Positions 1 through 7,266 of a DNA stretch of 9,042 nucleotides are shown here, piece by piece. The notes beneath the pieces were generated by a model. The model was not told the origin of the DNA and did no database searches. It saw only the letters and a program-made list of their open reading frames with translations. The stretch is from Candidatus Atribacteria bacterium (lineage in GTDB: Bacteria; Atribacterota; Phoenicimicrobiia; Phoenicimicrobiales; Stramentimicrobiaceae), in assembly GCA_016934875.1 (NCBI GenBank), contig JAFGSC010000100.1, forward strand, positions 1-9,042. The letters run 5' to 3'. The stretch's first letter is position 1. Each line of letters begins with the position of its first letter. Position numbers and translations under genes: made by a program.

Positions 1-185
1 GGGCTGATAAGGATTGCTCATGCAATTCTAAACACGTTAGATATCAGTGAATTCGGTAGGTGTATTAAAGTTTTGTCATGTACTTAGATAAATATCAGAT
101 CTTTCTAAAATAAATAAAAAAGATAATCCAATTGAAATCTGAATCAACGGGTCCACTTTTTTGTAGTGCTAACATAAAATAATAA
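1..185. other. Left flank without a recognisable gene
   Basis: I see no open frame with convincing protein character on either strand here, and no tRNA-like fold. Together with the transposase remnant that follows, it forms the gene-free left flank of the polysaccharide cluster, downstream of the GT4 gene. The motif GGGTCCACT at 149-157 and a related TAATCCAATT at 124-133 could be decayed insertion-sequence end repeats, but two imperfect short copies do not prove it. Confidence 0.4.
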
Positions 186-314
186 CAATTGGCTATAACT
201 ACAGATAGTGTTGTAGTTGCAGACTGGTCTTATGTTGATTTGAATACCTTTTTAGATGGCATAAATGAGTGTGAACTTCTAGAAACCAGACATCAGCGCA
301 TGATGGCAAAATAA
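186..314 (+). pseudogene. Remnant of an IS4-type DDE transposase (internal fragment)
   Basis: This plus-strand frame is open between stop codons at 183-185 and 312-314, about 42 codons. It reads DSVVVADWSYVDLNTF, followed after about ten residues by ETRHQRMMAK. Many IS4-type transposases have the pattern SxVVADRxYxDFxxL...FVTRHK around the second catalytic aspartate of the DDE triad. The match covers both the aspartate strand and the following TRHK block at the right spacing. The usual Arg after the Asp is Trp here, there is no proper start codon, and neither the N-terminal domain nor the region with the catalytic Glu is present nearby. I therefore read it as a decayed fragment, not a gene. 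It lies convergent to the GT4 gene, 11 bases from that gene's stop. The family assignment is from memory of the motif, without a database search. Confidence 0.5.
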
Positions 315-325
315 CACATTGAAAA

Positions 326-1411
326 TCAAATGTTAAACATCTTTACAAAAACATTATCCAAATTATTAATAAATTGATCCAATCGATACTTTTTTAAAGC
401 CTCATCCCTATTATTTTTCGAAATAGTCAAAATATCTTCAGGACATTTGCTTAGATTATATAATCTATCACAAATAGAGTCAGGTGATTCTTTTTTAATG
501 TAAAAACCATTTATATGCTCTTTGAAGATGTCAGGAATTCCTCCAACTTTTGTAGTAAGTATTACATTGCCCGTCGCCATAGCCTCTAAAATAGAAAGGG
601 GCTGACCTTCATTAAGTTTTGAAGGCAAAACTAAAACATTACCCCAATTCAATAAATTCCTCTTTTCATCACCAGAAACAACTCCTAAATATTCAACAAT
701 ATTACCGAGTTCTGCTATATATCTTTGAACCTTTTCACTTGTTGAAGAAGTCATCATTCCCGCCATTTTAACAGAAAATTCAAGACCCTTTTTCTTTAGC
801 AAAAGTAACCCCTCCAAAAAATCAAATACACCTTTATCCTCCAACAAATTACTTAAATAAATCACCCTAATAACCTCTGATTGTTTAGAAATTCCCTGCT
901 CAAACAAGAATTCTTCAGCAAAATTAGGAACTACATAAATACTTTTTCTTTCAATAAATGGCTGCAAATTTCTTTTCAAAATTTCAGAAATAACAATTCC
1001 TCCGTCACTACAAGTAAGAATTGATCGAAATACTTTCTTTTTTAATCCTCTTAAACCCTCATACTCATCTCTTAAGTGATTTCCATGAATATGGACTACT
1101 ATTTTCTTTGAGAATATTTTTGCCACAAAAAAATAAGGGAAAAAACGCAAAACTCCCAGAAATGTCTGTCCAATAGACAAGTAAACAATATCTGTATTGA
1201 AAATCAAATAAACTTTCAGATAACTCTTGAAATAATAAAAAAACTTACGTGTTGAAAAAATACCATTTTTATCTTCTAAAAAAGAATAACTAGTATCAAT
1301 AAATCGTATTAGGTTTCCTGTCTTAAAGTTATATTGATCAACAATTATTCTATTAATTAAACTCTGTCCAGTTGTTGGAGGTGGCATGGGCCCAATTAGC
1401 AAAACTCTCAT
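326..1411 (-). CDS. GT4-family glycosyltransferase (GT-B fold)
   Basis: Predicted cytoplasmic glycosyltransferase of 361 residues that adds one sugar from a nucleotide donor to the lipid-linked repeat unit. The N-terminal Rossmann half opens with MRVLLIGPMPPPTTGQS (1-17), typical of GT4 enzymes, with HIHG at 107-110. The C-terminal donor-binding half carries VVPNF (160-164), YLSNLLEDKG (185-194, Lys193 expected to contact donor phosphate), and the EX7E motif EGQPLSILE with Glu268 and Glu276, followed by AMATGNVIL and VGGIPD. Length is normal and the frame is intact. The start is ATG; an AAAAGAAC stretch lies just upstream but is not a convincing ribosome binding site. Unlike the tightly packed genes before it, it is separated from the polymerase gene by 465 bases, so it may have its own promoter. 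It is the last gene of the cluster seen here. The sugar and acceptor cannot be read from sequence. Confidence 0.88.
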   Translation of the reverse strand: MRVLLIGPMPPPTTGQSLINRIIVDQYNFKTGNLIRFIDTSYSFLEDKNGIFSTRKFFYYFKSYLKVYLIFNTDIVYLSIGQTFLGVLRFFPYFFVAKIFSKKIVVHIHGNHLRDEYEGLRGLKKKVFRSILTCSDGGIVISEILKRNLQPFIERKSIYVVPNFAEEFLFEQGISKQSEVIRVIYLSNLLEDKGVFDFLEGLLLLKKKGLEFSVKMAGMMTSSTSEKVQRYIAELGNIVEYLGVVSGDEKRNLLNWGNVLVLPSKLNEGQPLSILEAMATGNVILTTKVGGIPDIFKEHINGFYIKKESPDSICDRLYNLSKCPEDILTISKNNRDEALKKYRLDQFINNLDNVFVKMFNI

Positions 1412-1876
1412 TAGTTCTTTTCGTAATTAAAAGGATTTAAAACGATTAATTCACAAAACACAATAAAACAATTAAATTATAATATACTGCCAAAATTTAT
1501 ATATGCTTGAATCTAGAAAACGAGAAACTTCTATAGTTTAATCAAATTAGGTATCTTCCGCTATTAGCCAATTATTAAACCAACTTTTAACAGCGTTGAA
1601 AAACTTATAACATTATGCTCGTTATATATAAACTATTATGATGGAACAGATAAAAGAAAACTTCAACACTTAAAAGTTATAAAAAACAGGTTATTTAATT
1701 TACAAAATTAAGGTAGCCAATAATGTACTTTCTCTGCATTACCCTGATTAAACCTACACAATAACAACAAATCGAAAAGAACCACAAAAGAATATCGTAA
1801 TCCAACAGCAAGATTATTAATTACTCAATCCTATGTCATTTATCAAAGTCTTTCCTTAAAAAAAAGGTTAAATGAG
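1412..1876. other. Gene-free gap between wzy and the GT4 gene
   Basis: This 465-base AT-rich stretch holds no intact gene that I can recognise. On the minus strand a 37-codon open piece ends with the residues GNAEKVHYWLP and a stop near 1709, and a second short piece contains FFNAVKSWFNNWLIAEDT. These could be scraps of a decayed gene but match no family I know. A nested inverted repeat lies at 1582-1678 (listed separately). Just after the wzy stop, CCTT and AAGG flank a run of T on the transcribed strand (about 1853-1868), too weak to call a terminator. I found no promoter with both -33 and -7 boxes of the Bacteroidota type. Confidence 0.5.
1582..1678. repeat. Nested imperfect inverted repeat in the wzy-GT4 gap
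   Basis: AACTTTTAA at 1582-1590 is the exact complement of TTAAAAGTT at 1670-1678. Just inside, GTTGAA at 1595-1600 pairs with TTCAAC at 1662-1667. Further in, TATAAC (1606-1611) pairs with GTTATA (1621-1626) across a nine-base loop. The arms are collinear and could fold into a branched hairpin in the leader of the GT4 message. All stems are AT-rich, so chance pairing is a real alternative. Confidence 0.3.
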
Positions 1877-3097
1877 CTAATAATTTTCAATAGAAAATGC
1901 TTTTCTACTCGTTTCTATAACATTAACTGGGTATATAACCTTTAAAACATTAAAACAACCAACAATAATCAATAACGCTAATACGGGCGTGTATAAATAA
2001 ACAAGCCCATACCATTGAACACGTAATAATAAAATAAGAAACATCACCATAAAAACGCTTACTAATTGATAATCAAACTTCAATAAAATCTTAATAAACC
2101 TTCCAAAAAGAAAGCTATATATCAGAACTCCCATTTTGCCAAAAATCAAAACACCTTCGGTATAAAACAATCCACCACCATAATTATATACTTTTCCCCG
2201 GAGAATTTCAGTAAAATTAAACTCATTACCCCCGCCCCCCCAAGGATGAAGCGGGATAAGACTAAATGTCTCATTTATTATTGGAAACAAATTAATGCCA
2301 TAATTATTAACATAATAAAAAGATGACAAATAAACATGAATGACGTCTGTAACGGTATGCAATGCAATAATATTGTGCAATAGCAATCCGAAAGAAAACT
2401 GATTTCCCAATCTAGAATAACCAACATAAATACCTAAAACTAAAACAGCTAGCCCAAACAAAACCTTTATAATTCCGATTTCACTCTCAATGATATATGA
2501 TTTATTTTCTTTATCACTTTCAAGTGAAACAATTAAAAATAAAGGCATAATACTATCCACTCTCTCACCTCCTTTTATAACAAATAATAATAAAAGTAAA
2601 TGTATAATTGTTGAAAAAGACTTAATAGATGAAATAGAAATAATTAATAAGCCATTAATTGCCAAATAAATAACAGACCAGGTCCCTGGTAAAAGATTCC
2701 AGCGAGAAGTGCCTATTCCCCAAGCCTTTGGATAAGCAATTATAGAAACAACCATTAACAGCAAAATGATAAGAATCCTCGTTCTCTCCCCTATTATTAA
2801 TCGCTTAATTTTAATTTTACTTCTTCTATATTTCCACAAAACCGAAATAAGTACTAAAAATCCTAGAAGAGCCAAAAAAAAACCATCTATTGCAAATTCT
2901 CCATACGCTGAACGACCGAATATCTCTATAGAACCGCTTAGAGGTATTCCTATTGAAAAAAGACACATTGGAAGCAGTGGATACCAAAAAACAAATAATA
3001 TTGCCTTTATAATATAACTCTTAAAGGCAAAAATTAATACTCCACTAAAAAGAAGACCAAAAATCCCTATAATAAACTTTAAATCAAACTCAAACAT
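1877..3097 (-). CDS. wzy: Wzy-like O-antigen/oligosaccharide repeat unit polymerase
   Basis: A 406-residue integral inner-membrane protein that would join undecaprenyl-linked repeat units on the periplasmic side. Identification rests on topology and context, since Wzy proteins share little sequence. I count about ten hydrophobic segments: near 8-28, 30-50, 71-91, 106-122, 139-155, 160-176, 208-226, 309-336, 343-360 and 366-386. A large polar loop lies at about 227-308, the hallmark of Wzy, and the KGGERVDS segment (175-182) resembles the short Gly/Arg motif seen in many polymerases. The loop contains WGGGGNEF (286-293), encoded by a G-rich tract that stands out in this AT-rich gene. The ATG start is preceded eight bases upstream by AAGG, a plausible ribosome binding site. 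It lies 25 bases after the preceding glycosyltransferase. An O-antigen ligase (WaaL) would look similar, but the position beside wzx and the glycosyltransferases favours polymerase. Confidence 0.75.
   Translation of the reverse strand: MFEFDLKFIIGIFGLLFSGVLIFAFKSYIIKAILFVFWYPLLPMCLFSIGIPLSGSIEIFGRSAYGEFAIDGFFLALLGFLVLISVLWKYRRSKIKIKRLIIGERTRILIILLLMVVSIIAYPKAWGIGTSRWNLLPGTWSVIYLAINGLLIISISSIKSFSTIIHLLLLLFVIKGGERVDSIMPLFLIVSLESDKENKSYIIESEIGIIKVLFGLAVLVLGIYVGYSRLGNQFSFGLLLHNIIALHTVTDVIHVYLSSFYYVNNYGINLFPIINETFSLIPLHPWGGGGNEFNFTEILRGKVYNYGGGLFYTEGVLIFGKMGVLIYSFLFGRFIKILLKFDYQLVSVFMVMFLILLLRVQWYGLVYLYTPVLALLIIVGCFNVLKVIYPVNVIETSRKAFSIENY
2229..2241. repeat. C5-G-C7 tract in wzy
   Basis: The plus strand has five C, one G and seven C; in the wzy message this is G7-C-G5, encoding Trp286 to Gly290 in the large periplasmic loop. 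The surrounding gene is strongly AT-rich (as low as about 17% GC in places), so such a G run is unexpected by composition. Confidence 0.9.
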
Positions 3098-3122
3098 AAA
3101 AGAAACCTTAAGTGGTCAAACT

Positions 3123-4043
3123 TTATCTTAGCAATAACATTATCCGATTCTTTAATGACGTTTTTAAATAAAAAGCTGATATTACCCGCCTAGAAAAGCT
3201 AAAAAGATGTAAATAAACTGAAGCACTTACGAAAATATTACATAATAATTGATCCGATGGATTTTTTTTCAATAACGCCCATACTTCATTAAGAGATGAT
3301 TGATCTCCGAAATCGACTCCATACTTATTGCTCAGCAAATACTTAATATACTTTTCTCGAATCCGATTGGCATAAGCATCTTGTTCTTTAATCCTTTTAC
3401 TACCTATTTGTTGCCTACTAATTCTATAATAAAGTAAATATTTATTAACATTAGCAAGGTATCCATATCTTAAACACGTAGTAGAGAAATCATAATCTTG
3501 AGCATACCTATACTGATCATTGTATCTTAAATATTTTTCATTCCGAAAGAACATTGTTGGATGTGCAATAACATTCTTTAATACCAACTTGTGAGTTATC
3601 TCTTCATTAAATAATGGGAATCTCTTTTTTCGTATTTTCTTTCCTTTTTCATTAATTAAATAAATTAAGCTACCGCATAAAATTATATTAGGGTTAGACT
3701 CTAAAAAATTATATTGCAAATAAAACCTCTCAGGATGACTAATATCATCCGCATCCATACGGGCAACATATTTGCCTAGAGCCATTTCTTTCGCTTTATT
3801 TAAAGACTTTGTTAGGCCAACATTCTGTTCATTTTTAACTAATAAAATTCTTTCATCTCGTTTTTTATAAAAGTTAAGAATAAATTCATTATCTTTTCTT
3901 TCTGGATTATCGTTTACAATTATAAATTCAAAATCAGTAAAAGATTGCTCTAAAATTGATTCAATACTATCTTTTATCCATTCTATTGGTTCGTTATAAA
4001 TCGACATAATAACCGAAATCTTTGGATATAAAAACTTATTCAT
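3123..4043 (-). CDS. GT2-family glycosyltransferase (AmsE-like)
   Basis: A 306-residue GT-A fold glycosyltransferase expected to act on the cytoplasmic face during repeat-unit assembly. The nucleotide-binding start is SVIMSIYNE (10-18), followed by IIVNDN (41-46), NVGLTKSLN (74-82) and the metal-binding ARMDADD (94-100). HPTMFF (161-166) and AQDYDF (181-186) mark the acceptor side; the Asp pair of QDYD stands where this family has its catalytic ED motif, with Gln replacing the more common Glu. YRISRQQIGSKR (206-217) matches the C-terminal block usual in these enzymes. No transmembrane segment is obvious. The ATG lies only four bases after the stop of the preceding glycosyltransferase, which indicates co-translation. 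The general layout is that of the amylovoran AmsE-like GT2 group, but the transferred sugar cannot be predicted. Confidence 0.88.
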   Translation of the reverse strand: MNKFLYPKISVIMSIYNEPIEWIKDSIESILEQSFTDFEFIIVNDNPERKDNEFILNFYKKRDERILLVKNEQNVGLTKSLNKAKEMALGKYVARMDADDISHPERFYLQYNFLESNPNIILCGSLIYLINEKGKKIRKKRFPLFNEEITHKLVLKNVIAHPTMFFRNEKYLRYNDQYRYAQDYDFSTTCLRYGYLANVNKYLLYYRISRQQIGSKRIKEQDAYANRIREKYIKYLLSNKYGVDFGDQSSLNEVWALLKKNPSDQLLCNIFVSASVYLHLFSFSRRVISAFYLKTSLKNRIMLLLR

Positions 4044-4047
4044 AGCC

Positions 4048-4908
4048 TTAAATAGGTAATTTATAGCGATTTAACGCACCATCCAAAATATACTTCAACA
4101 ACTTATATGCAAAACAAACCTTTCCACTAATTAGGTAATAAAACATATACTTAACAGACATCTTAAGTAATCCCTTAAAACCATTATAATTAAACTCTAT
4201 AAAAGCAAGATTCCGTAAAAAAATATGCATCCTATCATTGGGTTTTAGGTATAAATTCAATCTTCCATATTTTTTTTCTATTACCTTACCTGCAGGATGA
4301 TAATGCTTTGCTTTCGCTATGGTTATAAGAGTAATATTATTCGCTTTTGCTCGATGACAATACTCTGACTCATCCCCCCATATAAACATCTCCTGTTTAA
4401 TATTTCCAATACGAACAACAATTTCTCGCGAAATAAAAGTTCCATTAAAGGCATTAATCTCGCCTAAAATATTATTTTTTATCTCTGAAACATACCGACA
4501 ACCTCCTAAACCAAAAGATAATCTTTCATTATGATTTATATCAACAACTAGAGGATTTAATATTGCATCATATTTAGCATTCTCCAACAAAACCTTAAGT
4601 TGATCCGAATCAGGTACACCATCATCATCCATCAACCAAAAAAAATCATACCCATAACTAAAGGCCTTTTCAATACCAGAATAAAACCCCCCTGCTCCTC
4701 CTATGTTTTTGGGGAGTCTGATATAATCTACCAAAGGATCATCTCTAAATTTCTCCTCACAAATAACATCAGTTCCATCATTTGATGCATTATCAATAAT
4801 AAGTATCTTATTCGGAAGAAGAGTTTGATTTTTTAGCGATTGAATACAATTACTCAATAATTCTTTCCTGTTAAACGTAACAACAATCGCGGCAATCTGT
4901 TTGTGCAT
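4048..4908 (-). CDS. GT2-family glycosyltransferase, probable galactofuranosyltransferase
   Basis: A GT-A glycosyltransferase of 286 residues from the ATG chosen here. Numbering from that Met, it shows IVVTFNR (8-14), IDNASNDGT (38-46), NIGGAGGF (68-75), the metal site WLMDDDG (91-97), FNGTFIS (154-160) and FIWGDESEYCHR (175-186), with a late HYH (202-204). The GGAGGF, DDD and WGDExE(Y)xxR combination is shared with GlfT-type and rhamnosyl/galactofuranosyl GT2 enzymes. The gene directly follows glf, so transfer of galactofuranose is the best inference, though the acceptor is unknown. An upstream in-frame TTG at 4915-4917 would add three residues and overlap glf. The ATG at 4906-4908 is preferred because it begins one base after the glf stop codon, a typical reinitiation spacing. 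The gene is intact and soluble in appearance. Confidence 0.85.
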   Translation of the reverse strand: MHKQIAAIVVTFNRKELLSNCIQSLKNQTLLPNKILIIDNASNDGTDVICEEKFRDDPLVDYIRLPKNIGGAGGFYSGIEKAFSYGYDFFWLMDDDGVPDSDQLKVLLENAKYDAILNPLVVDINHNERLSFGLGGCRYVSEIKNNILGEINAFNGTFISREIVVRIGNIKQEMFIWGDESEYCHRAKANNITLITIAKAKHYHPAGKVIEKKYGRLNLYLKPNDRMHIFLRNLAFIEFNYNGFKGLLKMSVKYMFYYLISGKVCFAYKLLKYILDGALNRYKLPI

Positions 4909-4909
4909 C

Positions 4910-6016
4910 TTATTCAATGTTAATTTTTGAAACTGTTAATGCTTTTTCAATAACGTGATGCATATCGTAATACTTATATTCAGCTAATCTACCACCAAAA
5001 ATGACTTTATCTTCTTTATCCGCCAAATTGTTATACTTATGAAATAAGATTTGATTTCTCTCATCGTTTATTGGATAATACTTCTCATCATCTTTTGAGA
5101 ACTCCGAAGGGTATTCTTTTGAAATATAAGTTTTAGATTGCCTTCCATACTCAAAATGCTTATGTTCAATTACACGTGTAAATGGCACTTCTTTTTCAGT
5201 ATAATTAACAACAGCATTACCTTGAAAGTTTTCTAAATCTAATATTTCATTTTCGAAATAAAGGCCTCTATACTCTAATTTACCAAAGCAATAGTTATAA
5301 AACTTATCAATTTCCCCAGTGTAAACAACTTTACTAGCTAAGCGATCCAAAGAATCTTTATCGGCCAGATAATCTATCCCTAATTTAACATCAATACCAT
5401 CCAGTAACCTTTGAAACAATAATGTATATCCACCAATAGGAATGCCTTGGTAAATATCATCAAAGTAATTATTATCAAACGTAAAGCGGAAAGGTAATCG
5501 TTTTATTATAAAAGCTGGGATTTCTGACGCAGGCCGCCCCCATTGTTTCTCCGTATATCCCTTAATTAGTTTCTCATAGATATCTTTACCTCCTAAAATC
5601 AAAGCTTGCTCTTCTAAGTTTTTTGGGTCCGTTATGTGCCTGTATTCTGATCTTTGCTCTTCAATTTTACTTTTAGCCTCTTCTGGTGTAGTAACTCGCC
5701 AAAGTTGGTAAAAAGTATTCATATTGAAAGGAAGGTTGTATAACTCACCTTTATACTTGGCTACTGGAGAATTTGTATATCGGTTGAATTCAACAAACGA
5801 ATTAACATAGCTCCAAACCTCTTTATTACTTGTATGAAAAATATGAGCACCATACCTATGAACATTTATACCTTCAATTTCTTCAGTATAACAATTTCCC
5901 CCAATATGGTTTCGTTTATCAATAACAAGGCACTTCCTACCTTTTTTTTTTGCTTCATGTGCGAAAACAGAACCGAACAAACCAGCTCCCACAACCAAAT
6001 AATCATATTTTTTCAT
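4910..6016 (-). CDS. glf: UDP-galactopyranose mutase
   Basis: A flavoenzyme of 368 residues, the normal bacterial length, that interconverts UDP-galactopyranose and UDP-galactofuranose in the cytoplasm and so supplies galactofuranose to the polymer. The FAD-binding start is VVGAGLFGS (8-16), followed by VIDKRNHIGGNCYTE (31-45). HRYGAHIFHT (53-62) is a strongly conserved block. LPFRFTFDNNYFDD (174-187) holds Arg177 and TRVIEHKHFE (280-289) holds Arg281; these match the two arginines that contact the substrate diphosphate. The C-terminal GGRLAEYKYYDMHH (341-354) completes the signature. The ATG overlaps the wzx stop in an ATGA arrangement, indicating translational coupling. Codons for Ala22-Gly26 include a run of ten A on the coding strand. 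No residue expected for activity is missing. UDP-galactopyranose must come from a GalE outside the window. Confidence 0.97.
   Translation of the reverse strand: MKKYDYLVVGAGLFGSVFAHEAKKKGRKCLVIDKRNHIGGNCYTEEIEGINVHRYGAHIFHTSNKEVWSYVNSFVEFNRYTNSPVAKYKGELYNLPFNMNTFYQLWRVTTPEEAKSKIEEQRSEYRHITDPKNLEEQALILGGKDIYEKLIKGYTEKQWGRPASEIPAFIIKRLPFRFTFDNNYFDDIYQGIPIGGYTLLFQRLLDGIDVKLGIDYLADKDSLDRLASKVVYTGEIDKFYNYCFGKLEYRGLYFENEILDLENFQGNAVVNYTEKEVPFTRVIEHKHFEYGRQSKTYISKEYPSEFSKDDEKYYPINDERNQILFHKYNNLADKEDKVIFGGRLAEYKYYDMHHVIEKALTVSKINIE
5942..5951. repeat. Ten-base homopolymer (A10 on the coding strand) in glf
   Basis: Ten T on the plus strand are A10 in the glf message, falling in the codons for Ala22, Lys23-Lys25. 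This is the longest homopolymer I find within a gene in the window. It lies in the first 7% of glf, so a one-base slip would abolish the enzyme. Confidence 0.9.
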
Positions 6017-7266
6017 ACTAATAGCTTTTGTTTATAGCAAAAAACGAGCATTACCAAAGTAACCCAGGCTTCAACAAATACAGCTAGCCAAGCTAAAGAC
6101 TTCAATGAAATTGTATTTACAAAAAATAAAATTCCAAAACCAATTAAAAAGAAAATGGCTGAACTGATTATAATTTTACTAAATGCTTTCCTAAAGCCAA
6201 AAACAATCATTCTTGATGTGCCAAGAAACTGACTTGCTGCAACCATCAATGCTGAAATCGATAAAATTGATAGTACTTTTGCAGCCTCAATTACATATTT
6301 CCCAATTAATAAACTAACTATTGTTTCCCGAAAGAATAACACCCCTAAAACCAATCCGCTTGTACCCGCAATTCCAATTAATAAATATCTATTTATTAAT
6401 TTTATATTCTTTTCTCGAGATAATTTTGGAAACGCAGCTTGTCCTAACATACCAACTGGCATCTTTAATAATTTCAAAATCTTTTCTCCTAAATCATAGT
6501 ATGCTACATCTTTCATCCCTAAAAAAGCTCCAACAATTACCCGGTTTGCATTCACATAAACCTGGATAGAAGCAGCAGATAAGAACAAGGGTATACTTTC
6601 TTTAAAATAATACCTCAAAACACTATAATTTTGAATCTTAAACACAACCCGCTCAAAAATAGAAAGGACTAAAAATGAAACAACACCTCCAATAAAGAAT
6701 CCAATCGTATTAAAAAGTGGAACTAACAAATAATCATGCTGATTTTTAACAAAAATAAAAATCAAAACCGTGAATAAAGATCTGCTAAGTACATTAATGA
6801 TTGTAATATATCGCATTTTCTCTACGCCTTGAAAATACCATTGTGGAAAGAACAATTCCATCAGAGTCATTCCAAATGTTAACAAAAAGAGTAAAAAGTC
6901 TTGTTTAAAACTTGGAATTATATATATCAAAAACAGAAACAACAATAAAGACACAAACCAAAGAAAGCCTTTCAATATATATATAGAGGAAACTATCTCG
7001 TCAAGTTTTTTCTTAATATCCCTATTCTCAGCTACATCTTTCGTTGCAGATATATTAAACCCAAAATTAATTATAATTGAAAAATACATTACAACCGCCT
7101 GAGCAAAAATAACTTTACCATAAACACCAGAACCCAAGATTCTTATTAGATATGGATACGTCACTAAAGGCAATAGTAAATTAAATATTTGAAGAAGGGT
7201 TAAGTATGAAAAATTCGCAAAAACTGTTCTATTATTCCCTACTATTCTTTTTACCTTATTAATCAC
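6013..7266 (-). CDS. wzx: Wzx-type polysaccharide repeat-unit flippase
   Basis: An inner-membrane flippase of the MOP superfamily (Polysacc_synt family), 417 residues, that moves the undecaprenyl-linked oligosaccharide across the membrane. It has a short basic N-terminus, then about twelve hydrophobic segments spread over the whole length. Family features include the first-helix region with YLTLLQIFNLLLPLVTYPYL, the following RILGSGVYGKV (about 43-53), and FFPQWYFQGVEKMRYI (about 140-155), which is diagnostic of this flippase group. The start is chosen as GTG at 7264-7266, because GTGA overlaps the epimerase TGA stop by four bases, a classic coupling arrangement. An in-frame TTG lies one codon earlier. 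The first internal ATG comes after the first membrane helix and would destroy the fold. Its stop overlaps the glf ATG in the same way. Repeat-unit specificity cannot be inferred. Confidence 0.92.
   Translation of the reverse strand: MINKVKRIVGNNRTVFANFSYLTLLQIFNLLLPLVTYPYLIRILGSGVYGKVIFAQAVVMYFSIIINFGFNISATKDVAENRDIKKKLDEIVSSIYILKGFLWFVSLLLFLFLIYIIPSFKQDFLLFLLTFGMTLMELFFPQWYFQGVEKMRYITIINVLSRSLFTVLIFIFVKNQHDYLLVPLFNTIGFFIGGVVSFLVLSIFERVVFKIQNYSVLRYYFKESIPLFLSAASIQVYVNANRVIVGAFLGMKDVAYYDLGEKILKLLKMPVGMLGQAAFPKLSREKNIKLINRYLLIGIAGTSGLVLGVLFFRETIVSLLIGKYVIEAAKVLSILSISALMVAASQFLGTSRMIVFGFRKAFSKIIISSAIFFLIGFGILFFVNTISLKSLAWLAVFVEAWVTLVMLVFCYKQKLLV

Noticed and set aside
181..186. Search for CRISPR repeats, tRNA genes or attachment-site repeats in the left flank
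   Set aside because: No regularly spaced repeats, cloverleaf or direct repeat pair could be seen in 1-325.
1703..1710. TAATTTTG on the minus strand, an exact match to the Bacteroidota -7 box, upstream of the GT4 gene
   Set aside because: No TTG/TTTG lies at the expected 17-23 base spacing upstream, and the box would be expected by chance in such AT-rich DNA.
4600..4785. Plus-strand open frame opposite the GT2 gene
   Set aside because: Lies wholly within a well-supported gene on the other strand and shows no family motif; the same applies to the plus-strand open frames within wzy, glf, wzx and wzz.
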